Of a stretch of 64,000 nt of DNA, positions 26,274 through 36,027 are shown in pieces. The notes under the pieces were generated by a model. That model was not told the origin of the DNA. It saw only the letters and a program-made list of their open reading frames with translations, and did no database searches. The first letter of the stretch is position 1. Each line of letters opens with the position of its first letter. The stretch is from contig NZ_MUYV01000006.1 in assembly GCF_002014855.1 (NCBI RefSeq), forward strand, positions 101,456-165,455, written 5' to 3'. This stretch comes from Moraxella porci DSM 25326 (GTDB lineage: Bacteria > Pseudomonadota > Gammaproteobacteria > Pseudomonadales > Moraxellaceae). The position numbers were made by a program, and so were the translations under genes.

Positions 26274-27342
26274 ATATCCACTCACGGCGTAGCTGATAAG
26301 TCTTACGCAGATGGTCAAAGTCCGCACCTTGTACGCCTGTATCGGTGCAGACTGCTCGCAGGCTCGTATCATCTTTGGCGATGTCATAAAACTGTGCCAA
26401 CACTGCTCGGTCGGCATCACTGCCACCCAGCCGATGGATTAAGTCATCAAACCGATACGGATTGGGCGGTAGGAGTGGTTCAAGTTTTTGAATAGGTGTG
26501 ATACCAAATGACTGGCAAAATGCCTGATAAATCATATCTGTGCCACGCAGTTTGCCTTCGAGCGTATAACCTGCGATATGCGGTGTGGCTAAGTGTAGTG
26601 CGTCCATCAGTGGCGTGCTGATGGTGGGCTCGCTCGGGAATACATCTAGGATAACCTTGCGATGGGTGCGTGCGATGTCACCCAGTAGGGCAGCTTCATC
26701 GATGATCTCACCCCGAGCGGTATTTATCAGTAGTGTCGATGGCGACATCCGTGAGAGCGTGTCTTGATTGATCAGCTGATGGGTTGGATAATTGCCTGTG
26801 TGCGTCAGTGGCGTATGGATGCTGATGACATCACAGCCAAGCACGCTATCAAGCGTGGCATGATTGATCTCTGATGGTGCGATGAAGGGATCGTAGCCAT
26901 AGACTTGCCAACCTAGCCGCTTGGCATAATCTGCCAAAGTGCTACCGATATTGCCAAGTCCGATGATGCCTAGGCGTATCGGCGTGGTGCGATAGCTTGG
27001 ATAAGTGTGCAAAATGGCAGTGATGACATATTGGGCAACTGAGTGCTTGCTACAGCCAGTAGCATTACTAAAGCTTATGCCATACTGTGCCAAAAAATCA
27101 GTATCCACATGATCAGTGCCAATGGTGGCAGAGCCAATGAACTTCAGTGGCAGGGCGGATAATTCGCCCAAATACGCCGCACTCACCTGTGTCACCGAGC
27201 GGATAAACAGTGCGTCAGGCTGATGTGCTAGTAAGGCATCACGGTTGATGTCACGACCCTTTAGCTTGATGACCTTGATGTCATGATGGTGCAGGTAGTC
27301 GTCAATATTGGCGATATTCTCATCGGCAAGTACGGTCAGCAT
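26272..27342 (-). CDS. pdxB: Erythronate-4-phosphate dehydrogenase PdxB
   Basis: 356 residues. PdxB oxidises 4-phosphoerythronate in de novo pyridoxal phosphate synthesis. D-2-hydroxyacid dehydrogenase fold: LADENI at the N-terminus, FIGSATIGTDHVDTDFL, NAD-binding LGIIGLGNIGSTLADYAKRLG, ISIHTPLT, LINTARGEIIDEAAL and the catalytic HIAGYTLEGK. The C-terminal dimerisation domain of PdxB (about 260-356) is present. Its ATG overlaps the TGA of the transporter gene by one base (TGATG), so the two are translationally coupled. Confidence 0.93.
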   Translation of the reverse strand: MLTVLADENIANIDDYLHHHDIKVIKLKGRDINRDALLAHQPDALFIRSVTQVSAAYLGELSALPLKFIGSATIGTDHVDTDFLAQYGISFSNATGCSKHSVAQYVITAILHTYPSYRTTPIRLGIIGLGNIGSTLADYAKRLGWQVYGYDPFIAPSEINHATLDSVLGCDVISIHTPLTHTGNYPTHQLINQDTLSRMSPSTLLINTARGEIIDEAALLGDIARTHRKVILDVFPSEPTISTPLMDALHLATPHIAGYTLEGKLRGTDMIYQAFCQSFGITPIQKLEPLLPPNPYRFDDLIHRLGGSDADRAVLAQFYDIAKDDTSLRAVCTDTGVQGADFDHLRKTYQLRREWI

Positions 27343-28559
27343 CAGCTATCCTTTTTGGTATCGGTCATGGTGTCGGCGGTATCAGTGGATGCATCTTCGG
27401 TATTGATGGCATCGTGATTGATGATGGGTGCGGGCGTGGTATCGGCCAGCAATGCCTTGCCATCTGCTACAGGAAATCCAGTCTTGGTACTGGCAAAAAT
27501 TTCATTTTTGTGCTGACTGACCCATTCACGCCAGACGGCAAGCATGATGGCAAGTAGTACAGGACCTATGAACAGCCCCACAAAGCCAAATGCTGTCAAG
27601 CCACCAAGCACACCAATAAAAATCAAAATAAACGGAATCTTGGTCGCACCGCTGATGACTATTGGGCGAATCAGATTATCCACCCAGCTGATCACCAAAA
27701 TCCCCCACAATCCAAGACCAATGCCTTCGGTGGTATGACCTTGAGACAGTAGCCATAATGCCACACCGCCCCAAGCAAATGGCGTGCCAAAAGGAATCAT
27801 CGCCACCATAAAAGTAATGATGGTCAGTAGTATCGGGTTGGGCGCACCGGCGATGGCATAGCCGATACCAGCCAGCAATGCTTGGGCAAGTGCTGTCAAG
27901 CCAATCCCATAGACCACCGCACGCGTCGTGGCAGTCACCGAATTGATATAATGATCGATGCGATCGCCGATGACATTACGCAGCGCTTGGCGAATTTGTC
28001 GAACGAGACTGAGGCCATCACGATAAAAGAAAAACAGCGTCATCAGCGCCATGCCAAGCTTGGCAAGGTTTTTTAGTACCGCATCGAACGCCATTTTGCC
28101 ATAATACAGATGCGACTGCACCCAGTTACGCATGGCTGTCATGGACGCCTCAGGGTCTTTGTTGATTTCCCATAATAAATCACGCACCTGTTGACCGATG
28201 ACGGGCAAATTTTTGATGCTTTCTGGCAAATCCACATAGCCGGCTTGTAGGCGACGCACCGCCATACCATAAAAGCTAATGACTTCTTGCTGCAAGAAAA
28301 ACACGCCAATTAGTAGCGGCACGCCAATCATCAGCGAGATGCTCACTGTCATGATTAAGGCGCTAAAAGTTGAGCTAAATTGAACTTTTTGATAAAAGAA
28401 TCGATACAATGGATAAGTGACATATGCCAAAATCGCCGCCCAAATCATCGGCGAAATAAAAAACTGCACCACCTGAAAGCACAGTATGATCAAAATGGTC
28501 AGTAAAATAAAAGTCAGTAGCCGTTGAATGATACTCTCTTTGGTCCATTGTTCGATCAT
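27342..28559 (-). CDS. AI-2E family transporter
   Basis: 405 residues from ATG 28559 (25 further codons open upstream). Eight membrane helices are apparent: two at the N-terminus, a long soluble stretch (about residues 85-180), then five to six clustered helices ending near residue 345, a layout typical of the AI-2E/UPF0118 exporter family; the block PFGTPFAWGGVALWLL and GLFIGPVLLAIMLAVWREW are characteristic. The acidic C-terminal tail is Thr/Asp-rich. Family members export autoinducer-2 or act as cation/proton antiporters; substrate not determined. Confidence 0.87.
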   Translation of the reverse strand: MIEQWTKESIIQRLLTFILLTILIILCFQVVQFFISPMIWAAILAYVTYPLYRFFYQKVQFSSTFSALIMTVSISLMIGVPLLIGVFFLQQEVISFYGMAVRRLQAGYVDLPESIKNLPVIGQQVRDLLWEINKDPEASMTAMRNWVQSHLYYGKMAFDAVLKNLAKLGMALMTLFFFYRDGLSLVRQIRQALRNVIGDRIDHYINSVTATTRAVVYGIGLTALAQALLAGIGYAIAGAPNPILLTIITFMVAMIPFGTPFAWGGVALWLLSQGHTTEGIGLGLWGILVISWVDNLIRPIVISGATKIPFILIFIGVLGGLTAFGFVGLFIGPVLLAIMLAVWREWVSQHKNEIFASTKTGFPVADGKALLADTTPAPIINHDAINTEDASTDTADTMTDTKKDS

Positions 28560-28707
28560 GATGGTCTTATCTTGAAAATTATTTTGCTTATTATGCACCA
28601 ATTTTACCAAAATAGCTTGTCTGTTTTGCACCAATTTTGCACTTTTTTCTTGCTGGTGTTGGCAGGTTTGGTAATATTATTATTTTTAAAGTTATTGATA
28701 ATTAAGA

Positions 28708-29172
28708 TTAACTATTTTTGGCAGGTTTGACCAAGCGATTTAGCCCATCGGCAAACGCCTTTTTGTCCTTATCCGAATACGGCTTTTGACCGCCCATTTG
28801 GCTAGGGTCGAGCACGCCTGTGCCACGCATCATATCCATAAAATCACGGCTATTAAGCTTAAGTTTGATTGTCTCAAGGCTAAACACTTCGCCCCGTGCC
28901 GTCATCGCCCAGCCGCCTTTGCCAAGCACTTCACTGGCCAAGGGGATGTCGCTTGTGATGACACCATCGCCAGATGTCACCGATTGGGCGATATAATCAT
29001 CTGCCACATCAAAGCCATCAGCGACCACAACCGACGATAGGTGCGGTGATGGTGGCAGGCGAGTGGGGCGATTGGCGACAAAGATGGTGGGCACGCCTGT
29101 GCGATTGGCGGTCTTGATGATGAGTTCTTTGGCGATGGTGGGGATGGCGTCAGCGTCGATATACAGTTTCAT
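28708..29172 (-). CDS. UPF0178 / YaiI family NYN-like protein
   Basis: 154 residues from ATG 29172 (MKLYIDADAIPTIAKELI); the ten codons upstream are not needed for the family match. Conserved acidic residues DADA, VVADGFDVADDYIAQ and GDGVITSDIPLA match the YaiI/YqxD family (DUF188), thought to have a PIN/NYN-like nuclease fold. The C-terminus QMGGQKPYSDKDKKAFADGL is also typical. Function unproven. Confidence 0.88.
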   Translation of the reverse strand: MKLYIDADAIPTIAKELIIKTANRTGVPTIFVANRPTRLPPSPHLSSVVVADGFDVADDYIAQSVTSGDGVITSDIPLASEVLGKGGWAMTARGEVFSLETIKLKLNSRDFMDMMRGTGVLDPSQMGGQKPYSDKDKKAFADGLNRLVKPAKNS

Positions 29173-29274
29173 GGCGTTACGTTTATCAGTTATTTGAGTC
29201 AAACTGCTTAATGGGTTATCTTGGACTTTGTGGGCAAACGGATTGTCTTGTCATGCAATGAGCCAAGCCTGCCA

Positions 29275-29301
29275 CAAAAAATCCGCCCAAAAGAGCGGAT
29301 T
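29275..29301 (-). terminator. Intrinsic terminator of purK
   Basis: On the minus strand, AATCCGC, 8-base loop, GCGGATT (29280-29286 with 29295-29301), followed by a U-run (A-run 29275-29279 on plus). Begins 9 bases after the purK stop codon. Confidence 0.88.
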
Positions 29302-29309
29302 GGCTAGAA

Positions 29310-30419
29310 TTAGCAGTTCACCAATAGGCGTTCGGCGTTTGCTACCGCATCGGCTTGATGTTCATCACCAGTCATCACTGTGATGTGGGCGATTTTGCGG
29401 CCATCTCGTTCGGATTTGTGATAGTGGTGATAGTGTACGCCATCGATGGCAAGTACATCGGCACGGCTTGGGTACTTGCCAATGACATTGAGCATCACCG
29501 ATGGATGGCTGATGGCGGTATCGCCAAGCGGTAGGCCTGCGACAGCACGGATGTGGTTCTCAAACTGGCTACAGTGTGCCCCTTCGATACTCCAGTGTCC
29601 TGAGTTGTGCACGCGTGGGGCGATTTCATTGGCAAGTACACCATCATCTGTGACAAATAGCTCCAGTGCCATCACACCGACATAGTCCAGATGCTCGAGC
29701 AGTTTTTGGATATTTGACTGTGCTTGGGCGGTCAGATGCTCAGTATTGGCAGCAGGGGCGGTGGTCTTGGCAAGAATGCCGCTTGTGTGGATATTTTCGA
29801 CCAGTGGATAATAGCGGATTTCGCCTGCCTTGCTACGCACAGCGATGATGGAGACTTCACGGCTAAAGTTGATAAAGCCTTCGGCAATCAGCGGTGCTGA
29901 TTTGGTTGCATCACCCAGTGTTGCCCAAGCGTCGCTGATGGCATCAGCAGATTTTAGGACGAATTGCCCTTTACCATCATAGCCACCACGACTGGTCTTG
30001 AGCACCAGTGGCAAGCCTAGGGTATCGGCAGCGGTCTTGATGTCGTCAAGCGTATGCACCGCCATAAATGGCACGGTGGCGATGTCAAGCTGATTGAACA
30101 GTGTTTTTTCGTTTAGGCGGTCTTGGGCGACTTCGAGCGCACGAGCAGGGGGAAATAATCCGCCTTTGTTGGTCAGCTCGCCTAGCTTGCGTGCGGTATC
30201 GACAGGGGTGTTTTCAAACTCTAGGGTAAATACATCGCTTGCACTGATAAAGGCGTCCAGTTCGTGCGTCTTAAATACTTGACCGTACAAGGCAGCAGGC
30301 GGATTGTCCGCATCTTCGAGAAAGACACAGCGATAACCAAGTGGCAAAGCAGCTTCGGCAAGCATCATGCCCAATTGTCCACCACCTAGAATGCCGATGG
30401 TGTGAAGTGAATTTGTCAT
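29310..30419 (-). CDS. purK: N5-carboxyaminoimidazole ribonucleotide synthase
   Basis: 369 residues from ATG 30419. PurK uses ATP and bicarbonate to carboxylate AIR. ATP-grasp fold: IGILGGGQLGMMLAEAAL, PLVLKTSRGGYDGKGQF, REVSIIAVRS, and metal-binding VLANEIAPRVHNSGHWSIE. The frame is open to 30503 but those codons overlap the terminator-like hairpin. The product goes to PurE, encoded just upstream. Confidence 0.95.
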   Translation of the reverse strand: MTNSLHTIGILGGGQLGMMLAEAALPLGYRCVFLEDADNPPAALYGQVFKTHELDAFISASDVFTLEFENTPVDTARKLGELTNKGGLFPPARALEVAQDRLNEKTLFNQLDIATVPFMAVHTLDDIKTAADTLGLPLVLKTSRGGYDGKGQFVLKSADAISDAWATLGDATKSAPLIAEGFINFSREVSIIAVRSKAGEIRYYPLVENIHTSGILAKTTAPAANTEHLTAQAQSNIQKLLEHLDYVGVMALELFVTDDGVLANEIAPRVHNSGHWSIEGAHCSQFENHIRAVAGLPLGDTAISHPSVMLNVIGKYPSRADVLAIDGVHYHHYHKSERDGRKIAHITVMTGDEHQADAVANAERLLVNC

Positions 30420-30434
30420 AGTTGATCTCAAATT

Positions 30435-30471
30435 AAAAAATATCCGAAATTTTATAAAAACTTCGGATATT
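30435..30471 (-). terminator. Terminator-like hairpin between purE and purK
   Basis: On the minus strand a perfect 10-base stem AATATCCGAA / TTCGGATATT (30462-30471 with 30439-30448) is followed by TTTTTAATTT. It stands 68 bases after purE and only 20 bases before the purK start, so it would either end purE transcripts or attenuate purK. Confidence 0.7.
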
Positions 30472-30538
30472 ATCGCATATTTTCGACCGAAAATCTTGGA
30501 CAAAACGCAAATTTTACCAGTCTGTCTATCAGCTTGGC

Positions 30539-31075
30539 TTAGCTGATAATCCCTGGGATTGGATTGGCAAGCACGGTCTGGGTTTGTTTGGTTCTAAAGG
30601 CATCAAGCTGTGTCGCTAGATTCTCATCATGCAGGGCTAGGATTTGGATAGCAAGTAAGCCTGCATTGAACGCCCCTGCTGTACCGATGGCAAGCGTGCC
30701 GACAGCGACACCTTTTGGCATCTGTACGATGGATAATAAGCTATCCCAACCGGAGAGCGTGCTGGATTTGACAGGTACGCCTAGCACAGGTAGAGCGGTC
30801 TGGCTGGCACACATTCCTGGTAGATGAGCGGCACCGCCTGCACCTGCGATGATGACTTGTAGACCTTTGCCTTTGGCGGCTTTGGCATAGTCAAATAACT
30901 TGTCCGGCGTACGGTGGGCAGAGACGACTTCGCACTCAAATGCCACCCCAAAATCCGCCAAAATCTGAGCCGCTTCACGCATCGTCGCCCAGTCAGACTG
31001 TGAGCCCATGATGATGCCGACTTTTGGCGTGCCGGCTGGCGAAGTGATTGGTGCAGGTTGATCGCTCGATGACAT
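30539..31075 (-). CDS. purE: N5-carboxyaminoimidazole ribonucleotide mutase
   Basis: 178 residues. PurE moves the carboxyl group of N5-CAIR to C4. Class I motifs: [43 protein letters not shown], and [22 protein letters not shown] with VAVGTLAIG. The N-terminal 16 residues (Ser/Pro-rich) extend beyond the usual start. AAGGAAA precedes the ATG. Confidence 0.95.
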   Translation of the reverse strand: MSSSDQPAPITSPAGTPKVGIIMGSQSDWATMREAAQILADFGVAFECEVVSAHRTPDKLFDYAKAAKGKGLQVIIAGAGGAAHLPGMCASQTALPVLGVPVKSSTLSGWDSLLSIVQMPKGVAVGTLAIGTAGAFNAGLLAIQILALHDENLATQLDAFRTKQTQTVLANPIPGIIS

Positions 31076-31180
31076 AGGATTTCCTTATGGTGATTAAAAG
31101 AATAAATTAGCACATTTGGGCAAAAATGGCAATCAGCCGTGTGCTAAGTTTTGGGCGTAAACCCATGAATCAAAATCTAT

Positions 31181-32116
31181 TTAACCCAAAAACTGCACAA
31201 AGCCATCATCACACAAGGCAGGCTTATCCGTATCAAACTGATAAGCAGTCAAAAATCCTGTACTACCTGCCGAATAGTCAGTACACACCACCTGTGATGA
31301 TAGACAAGTCGGCGTACCATCCAGCCAATAATGCCCAATAAAAATCGGCTTATCGGTCAAAATCTCAAAATCCATCGGTAGTGGCTTATAATCTTGATCA
31401 CTGGGCAGATGCATCACTGCACGACTGCCAAGCTGTGCCGCTTGGCTCAGTGGCAGATTTTGCCAATCATCGAGCCACCATTTGATGCGGGTGCGAGTAC
31501 GGGTAATGTTATGCCCATCGACGAGTACGATACCATCAGGCAAGGGGGATTCGATGCCTTTTAGGATACGCTCTAGGGCGACAAACTCACTGCTGTCCTT
31601 GATGGCGGTGGCGATGATGCCTTGGTGGGTGATGCGATGATCAGGGGTGAGATAGGGGGTGAGCGTCGCCATCGCCTTGACATCCCAGCAGGCGTGCACG
31701 ACACAAAACTCATCAAACTCAAGCCATAACGGCAGTTCATACAGACGGCTAATCCAGTGCCAATATGCATCACTGCCTAGCGGTAATTCATCCAAAAACG
31801 CCCGATGCTGATGCGTATTTGACGCGGTGCGAGCTCGGCAATAGTCGCCATCAGGGTGGGGCGTGGCATAGCCGATGGCGTTGTACTCATGATTGCCCAT
31901 CACGGCATGGGCTTCACCGTGGTCAATCATCTCAAAGACAATCTGCAGTGTATCGACTTGGCGAGCACCACGATCGATCAAATCACCGATAAATATCGCC
32001 CGATGATTTGGCGGTGCACGATAGCAGTCGCCATCATGTCGATAGCCAAGCTGTGTCAATAGCCCAATCAGCTTATCTGCTTGTCCATGGATGTCGCCGA
32101 TGATGTCATAAATCAT
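31181..32116 (-). CDS. Metallophosphatase (PrpE/ApaH-like)
   Basis: 311 residues, cytoplasmic. Ser/Thr-phosphatase-type metal motifs in order: GDIHGQADKL, GDLIDRG, GNHEYNAIG, HACWD, and GHYW. The order matches the PPP family of bacterial phosphoesterases related to PrpE and ApaH; GGGGG lies eight bases before the ATG. The substrate (phosphoprotein or dinucleoside polyphosphate) cannot be told from sequence. Confidence 0.88.
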   Translation of the reverse strand: MIYDIIGDIHGQADKLIGLLTQLGYRHDGDCYRAPPNHRAIFIGDLIDRGARQVDTLQIVFEMIDHGEAHAVMGNHEYNAIGYATPHPDGDYCRARTASNTHQHRAFLDELPLGSDAYWHWISRLYELPLWLEFDEFCVVHACWDVKAMATLTPYLTPDHRITHQGIIATAIKDSSEFVALERILKGIESPLPDGIVLVDGHNITRTRTRIKWWLDDWQNLPLSQAAQLGSRAVMHLPSDQDYKPLPMDFEILTDKPIFIGHYWLDGTPTCLSSQVVCTDYSAGSTGFLTAYQFDTDKPALCDDGFVQFLG

Positions 32117-32237
32117 AAAATTACCCCCATTTTGAACTAATATACCAAAATGCAGATGCTTTTGCCACGAAAACCGTTTATCATGACAGCAAAAATCCGT
32201 GATTCACGACAGTGATTGAAGTAATAGGGCAAAGACA

Positions 32238-32975
32238 GTGACCACACTCCCCATTCTCTACCAAGACGAACACATCGTCATCATCAATAAACCTGCTGGG
32301 ATGCTCGTGCATCGCTCGTGGCTCGATAAGCATGAGACGGTGTTTGTGATGCAGACCTTGCGTGATCAGATTGGGCAGCTCGTGTATCCTGTGCATCGCC
32401 TTGATCGTCCGACGTCAGGCGTGCTGTTATTTGCCCTGACTAGCGAGATGGCTCGGCGGTTGTCTGAGCAGTTTGAGCGGCATGAAGTGACAAAGAAATA
32501 TCTAGCGGTGGTGCGTGGAGCGATGACGACAGGCGGACGCATCGATTATCCGCTCAAGGTACGCCTTGATAAAATCGCGGATAAATTTGCCGATCATGAC
32601 AAGCCACCTGAGCCTGCCATCACTGATTATCAGGTGCTCGCCACCACCGAGCAGCCCTTTGTGTCGTGTCAGCGGTTCACCACATCTCGGTATTCGCTTG
32701 TCGAGCTTACCCCTATCACAGGGCGTAAGCATCAGCTGAGACGGCATATGAAACATATCTTTCATCCCATCGTCGGCGACACCACCTATGGCGACAAGGT
32801 ACAAAACCGTGCCATCATCGCCCATGTCGGCACAAGACGGCTGCTTTTGCACGCTTATCAGCTCAGCTTTTGTCATCCGATGACAGGACAGATGATGAGC
32901 ATCACCGCACCTGTGGATGATGAGTTTGGGCGGCTGATGGATGCGTTTGGGTGGGGTGATAAAATACCCATCTGA
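32238..32975 (+). CDS. truC: tRNA pseudouridine synthase TruC
   Basis: 245 residues with a GTG start. RluA-family core without an S4 domain: INKPAGMLVHRS, the catalytic block VHRLDRPTSGVLLFA with the active-site Asp, TKKYLAVVRG, LVELTPITGRKHQLRRHM, and DTTYGD. The length, lack of S4 and the LHAYQLSFCHP block suit TruC, which forms pseudouridine 65 in tRNA; assignment to TruC over other RluA members is likely, not certain. Confidence 0.85.
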   Translation: MTTLPILYQDEHIVIINKPAGMLVHRSWLDKHETVFVMQTLRDQIGQLVYPVHRLDRPTSGVLLFALTSEMARRLSEQFERHEVTKKYLAVVRGAMTTGGRIDYPLKVRLDKIADKFADHDKPPEPAITDYQVLATTEQPFVSCQRFTTSRYSLVELTPITGRKHQLRRHMKHIFHPIVGDTTYGDKVQNRAIIAHVGTRRLLLHAYQLSFCHPMTGQMMSITAPVDDEFGRLMDAFGWGDKIPI

Positions 32976-32987
32976 TGACAGATGGGT
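32966..32987. terminator. Hairpin between convergent truC and the adhesin-E-like gene
   Basis: Perfect 9-base stem ACCCATCTG / CAGATGGGT with loop ATGA, overlapping the truC stop codon. On the minus strand it is followed by ATTTTAT, so it probably terminates the convergent gene. Confidence 0.6.
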
Positions 32988-32993
32988 GGTGGA

Positions 32994-33419
32994 TCAGGTG
33001 GCGTAGGCACAGACGATGTTGAGCGTGTGTTCGCTAGGGGTACCTGGAACGGCTCTCTTCCAATTGGCAGATGAATACCGGCTAAAGGATGATGTATTGC
33101 CACTGTCAACCAGCCTGCCTTGTTTGTCATAGGCAGCACTGTATTCTAAGGCAAATTTGCGAGCACGGCAGTCATAATAGACAAAGTATTTACCTGTCCA
33201 ATATTTTTTACCACCTACATCTTGTGCTTGTTTAAGTTCTACCTGCTTCCATGCAGTCATCACAGGTGTGCCATTGACGAGCGTGTCTGCTTGGATGCTA
33301 TCTAAGTCAATGTAGTGTTTGTCGCCATCGAAGGTTTCGCCAAGCTCAAACCAATTCACCGCCATTGCTTGCTGTGTCATGACTGTGGCAAGTGCTACTG
33401 CCAATAACTTTTTCATCAT
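32994..33419 (-). CDS. Surface-adhesin E-like secreted protein
   Basis: 141 residues from the ATGATG at 33419. A signal peptide (MKKLLAVALATVMTQQAMA) is followed by VNWFELGETFDGDKHYIDLDSIQ, the start pattern of the surface-adhesin protein E family (Haemophilus protein E), and then W-x-K and Y-x-YDCRARKF blocks, with the Cys pair (YYDCRARK, NIVCAYAT) likely disulphide-bonded. Small envelope proteins of this kind often exist as several paralogues. Adhesive function is a family label, not shown here. Confidence 0.75.
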   Translation of the reverse strand: MMKKLLAVALATVMTQQAMAVNWFELGETFDGDKHYIDLDSIQADTLVNGTPVMTAWKQVELKQAQDVGGKKYWTGKYFVYYDCRARKFALEYSAAYDKQGRLVDSGNTSSFSRYSSANWKRAVPGTPSEHTLNIVCAYAT

Positions 33420-33647
33420 AAACTCCCAAATTTGATTAATCCAAATTAACACTACCAAAAATTATCCTAAAAATAGGGGGTGGTGTCAAGGTGGGGGATA
33501 TGGTGAATGTGTAAAAATATTTGATGGCTAAACCAATCGTTGATGCCTGCCAAGTACCGATGACGATTGAATAAATCTCATCACAACCCTGTACCAAAGA
33601 TAAAATATCATGTATGATGGCTCAATGCTGTTAATTTGGAAATATAT

Positions 33648-34331
33648 ATGATTACTTTATATCACCTAGAAAAATCGCGTTCGTTTCGCATCGTGTGGCT
33701 GTTAGAAGAGCTAAAATTGGCTTATGGTTTGGAGTATCAGCTGATCAGTCATCAGAGAGATGAGCGGACTTATTTGGCGCCTAGATCTTTTAGGGATATT
33801 CATCCGATGGGCAAGGCACCGATTTTGGTGGATGATAGCTTGCCTGATGGCGAGCAGGTGTTGGCGGAGTCAGCACTGATTATTGAGTATTTATTAAAAA
33901 CTTATGATAGCGAGCAGCGATTTTATCCGACAGGTGACAAGGCGTGGCGTGATTATACATTTTGGTTGCATTTTGCCGAAGGCTCGCTGATGCCGCCTTT
34001 GGTGATGGGGCTGATTTTGACCAAGGCAAGCCAAAAAGCACCACTGCTTGTCAGACCGATTGCCCGCAAACTCAAATCAGGCATTGATCAGATGATCTTA
34101 AGTAATAATATCAATTCGGCTTTGGGGTTGGTAGAAGAGACGCTGAGCCGCTCGCCATGGTTTGCAGGGGATGCGTTTACAGGTGCGGATGTGCAGATGT
34201 ATTTTGCCATCGCAGCTGCCAGACAGCGTGTGGGCTTGGCAGGGATGAGTGCGACCACAGCATGGCTTGAGCGATGTGAATCACGGGCAGGCTTTATCAA
34301 TACTGTTGCCAAAGTTGGCACGGTGTTTTGA
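33648..34331 (+). CDS. Glutathione S-transferase family protein
   Basis: 227 residues from ATG 33648 (a TTG at 33636 is open but unlikely). The N-terminal thioredoxin-like domain (MITLYHLEKSRSFRIVWLLEELKL ... GKAPILVDD ... LAESALIIEYLLKTY) holds the Ser of the glutathione site and the ESxAI block. The C-terminal all-helical domain has WFAGDAFTGADVQMYFAI, the N-capping box motif. Substrate unknown. Confidence 0.9.
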   Translation: MITLYHLEKSRSFRIVWLLEELKLAYGLEYQLISHQRDERTYLAPRSFRDIHPMGKAPILVDDSLPDGEQVLAESALIIEYLLKTYDSEQRFYPTGDKAWRDYTFWLHFAEGSLMPPLVMGLILTKASQKAPLLVRPIARKLKSGIDQMILSNNINSALGLVEETLSRSPWFAGDAFTGADVQMYFAIAAARQRVGLAGMSATTAWLERCESRAGFINTVAKVGTVF

Positions 34332-34380
34332 TGCGTCATGTGAGTTGATGTATTGACGATGATTGCTTGAGTTTAGTGAT

Positions 34381-34411
34381 AAAAAATGGCACAACCGATA
34401 AAGCTGTGCCA
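34381..34411 (-). terminator. Intrinsic terminator of hemJ
   Basis: On the minus strand TGGCACA, 11-base loop, TGTGCCA followed by TTTTTT (A-run 34381-34386 on plus). Lies just after the hemJ stop codon, in the convergent gap with the GST gene. Confidence 0.85.
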
Positions 34412-34431
34412 GTGAGCGGTGATGATATGCC

Positions 34432-34857
34432 TTAAAGCGGCTTGACCACCGCCAAAATCACCACGGCAATCAAAATAAATACAGGAATTTCATTGAACCA
34501 TCGCCAATAGACATGGCTTTTGAATTTGGGATTGTCCATCAAGCGAACACGGAAGTGACCGCAGGACAGATGATAAATGGTCAGTAGTGCCACCAAGACC
34601 AGTTTGGCGTGTAGCCAGCCTTGGGTCAGATAGATGCTAGGGGCAAGGCCAATCATCAAAAGACCGCACGCCCAAGTAAAAATCATCGCAGGCGTCATAA
34701 TCCCACGATACAGCTTACGCTCCATCACAACAAATCGCTCTTGGCTGATGGCATCATCACTCATCGCATGATAGACAAATAGGCGTGGCAAATAAAAAAT
34801 CCCAGCAAACCAACACACCATGCCGATGATATGAAAAGCTCTGATATACTCTAGCAT
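34432..34857 (-). CDS. hemJ: Protoporphyrinogen IX oxidase HemJ
   Basis: 141 residues from ATG 34857 (13 upstream codons are open but precede the first family residues). Four membrane helices; the conserved His in IRAFHIIGMVCWFAGIFYLPRLFVYH and the block KLYRGIMTPAMIFTWACGL are those of HemJ (formerly UPF0093), with WLHAKLVLVALLTIYH and WRWFNEIPV near the end. HemJ catalyses the penultimate haem-synthesis step in bacteria lacking HemG/HemY. Confidence 0.9.
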   Translation of the reverse strand: MLEYIRAFHIIGMVCWFAGIFYLPRLFVYHAMSDDAISQERFVVMERKLYRGIMTPAMIFTWACGLLMIGLAPSIYLTQGWLHAKLVLVALLTIYHLSCGHFRVRLMDNPKFKSHVYWRWFNEIPVFILIAVVILAVVKPL

Positions 34858-34920
34858 ACGGATACCCAATAAAAAAGATGTACCATTATAGCACATCTTT
34901 TTGGGGAAATTGATGACGCC

Positions 34921-35970
34921 TTAGGCGGAGAGTGGGCAGCCTTCAGGGCGCTCTTGATTGATGGCAGTGCCGTTCATCGCATCGATGATTTGTGGTTTTG
35001 GCATCGGGCGAGTCGGTGTTAAGCCCAATTCTGCCATCAGGCGATCATCATGCGATGTAGATTGGTTGCCTGTGGTGAGTAGCTTATCCCCATAGAAGAA
35101 TGAGTTGGCGCCCGCCATGAATGCCAATGCCTGCTCACCATCACTCAGGCTCTCTCGACCTGCTGACAGTCGCACGAAGCTGGTCGGACAGGCGATGCGA
35201 GTCACAGCAATGGTGCGAATCCACTCGATGATTGACAGGCGAGCTTCGGCAAGCACTTTATCGCCAAGTGGCGTGCCTTTGATCGGAACGAGCAAGTTGA
35301 CAGGGATGGACTGTGGCGGGATTGGCATCTGAGTCAGCTCATAGATCCAGTCAATGCGGTCTTGGCGACTCTCACCCATGCCGACGATACTGCCTGAACA
35401 GACATTGATGCCAGCATTACGCACATATTCGATGGTCTCAAGACGGTCATCATAACTGCGTGTGGTGGCGACACTGTCATAGTAATTGCGAGAGGTATCC
35501 AGATTGTGATTATAATAATCCAAACCTGCATCGGCGAGTGTCTTGGCTTGATCAGGGCTTAGCATACCTAGGGTCATGCAAGTCTCAAGCCCCATCGCTT
35601 TGACTTCACTGATCAGCTCAACCAGATACGGCATATCTTTGGCGCTCGGGTGTTTCCATGCTGCACCCATGCAGAAGCGTGATGAGCCTTGAGCTTTGGC
35701 ACGGCGTGCTGCCGCCAGTACCTTTTCGATTTCTAGGCGTTTTTCGGGCGTTAGTCCCGTCTTGTCACGATGATGACCTGACTGCGAGCAGTAGCCACAG
35801 TCCTCAGGGCAGTTGCCAGTTTTGATGGACAGCAGCGTGCTGATTTGCACTTCATTGGCATTAAAATGTTCACGATGCACCGTCTGAGCTTGCATCAGCA
35901 AATCCATCAATGGTAGGTCAAACAGTCGGGCGATTTCATCCTTTGAAATGTGCGTCATCATCATGGTCAT
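34921..35970 (-). CDS. bioB: Biotin synthase
   Basis: About 349 residues; start at 35970 or the following ATGs (35964-35958), after TTAGGT. Radical SAM enzyme inserting sulphur into dethiobiotin. The [4Fe-4S] motif is [10 protein letters not shown]; further blocks are [29 protein letters not shown] and GNCSGGIVGMGE-like [11 protein letters not shown], and the [2Fe-2S] region [15 protein letters not shown]. Other bio genes are not in the window. A good promoter (TTGCTA, 17, TACAAT) lies directly upstream. Confidence 0.95.
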   Translation of the reverse strand: MTMMMTHISKDEIARLFDLPLMDLLMQAQTVHREHFNANEVQISTLLSIKTGNCPEDCGYCSQSGHHRDKTGLTPEKRLEIEKVLAAARRAKAQGSSRFCMGAAWKHPSAKDMPYLVELISEVKAMGLETCMTLGMLSPDQAKTLADAGLDYYNHNLDTSRNYYDSVATTRSYDDRLETIEYVRNAGINVCSGSIVGMGESRQDRIDWIYELTQMPIPPQSIPVNLLVPIKGTPLGDKVLAEARLSIIEWIRTIAVTRIACPTSFVRLSAGRESLSDGEQALAFMAGANSFFYGDKLLTTGNQSTSHDDRLMAELGLTPTRPMPKPQIIDAMNGTAINQERPEGCPLSA

Positions 35971-35998
35971 ACCTAAAAAAATCAAAATTTAGTAAACG

Positions 35999-36027
35999 AT
36001 TGTACCGAAAAATACAGCAAATAGCAA
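35999..36027 (-). promoter_or_regulatory. Promoter of bioB
   Basis: Minus strand: TTGCTA (36022-36027), 17-base spacer, TACAAT (35999-36004), about 30 bases before the bioB start. Sequence match is good. Confidence 0.6.
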
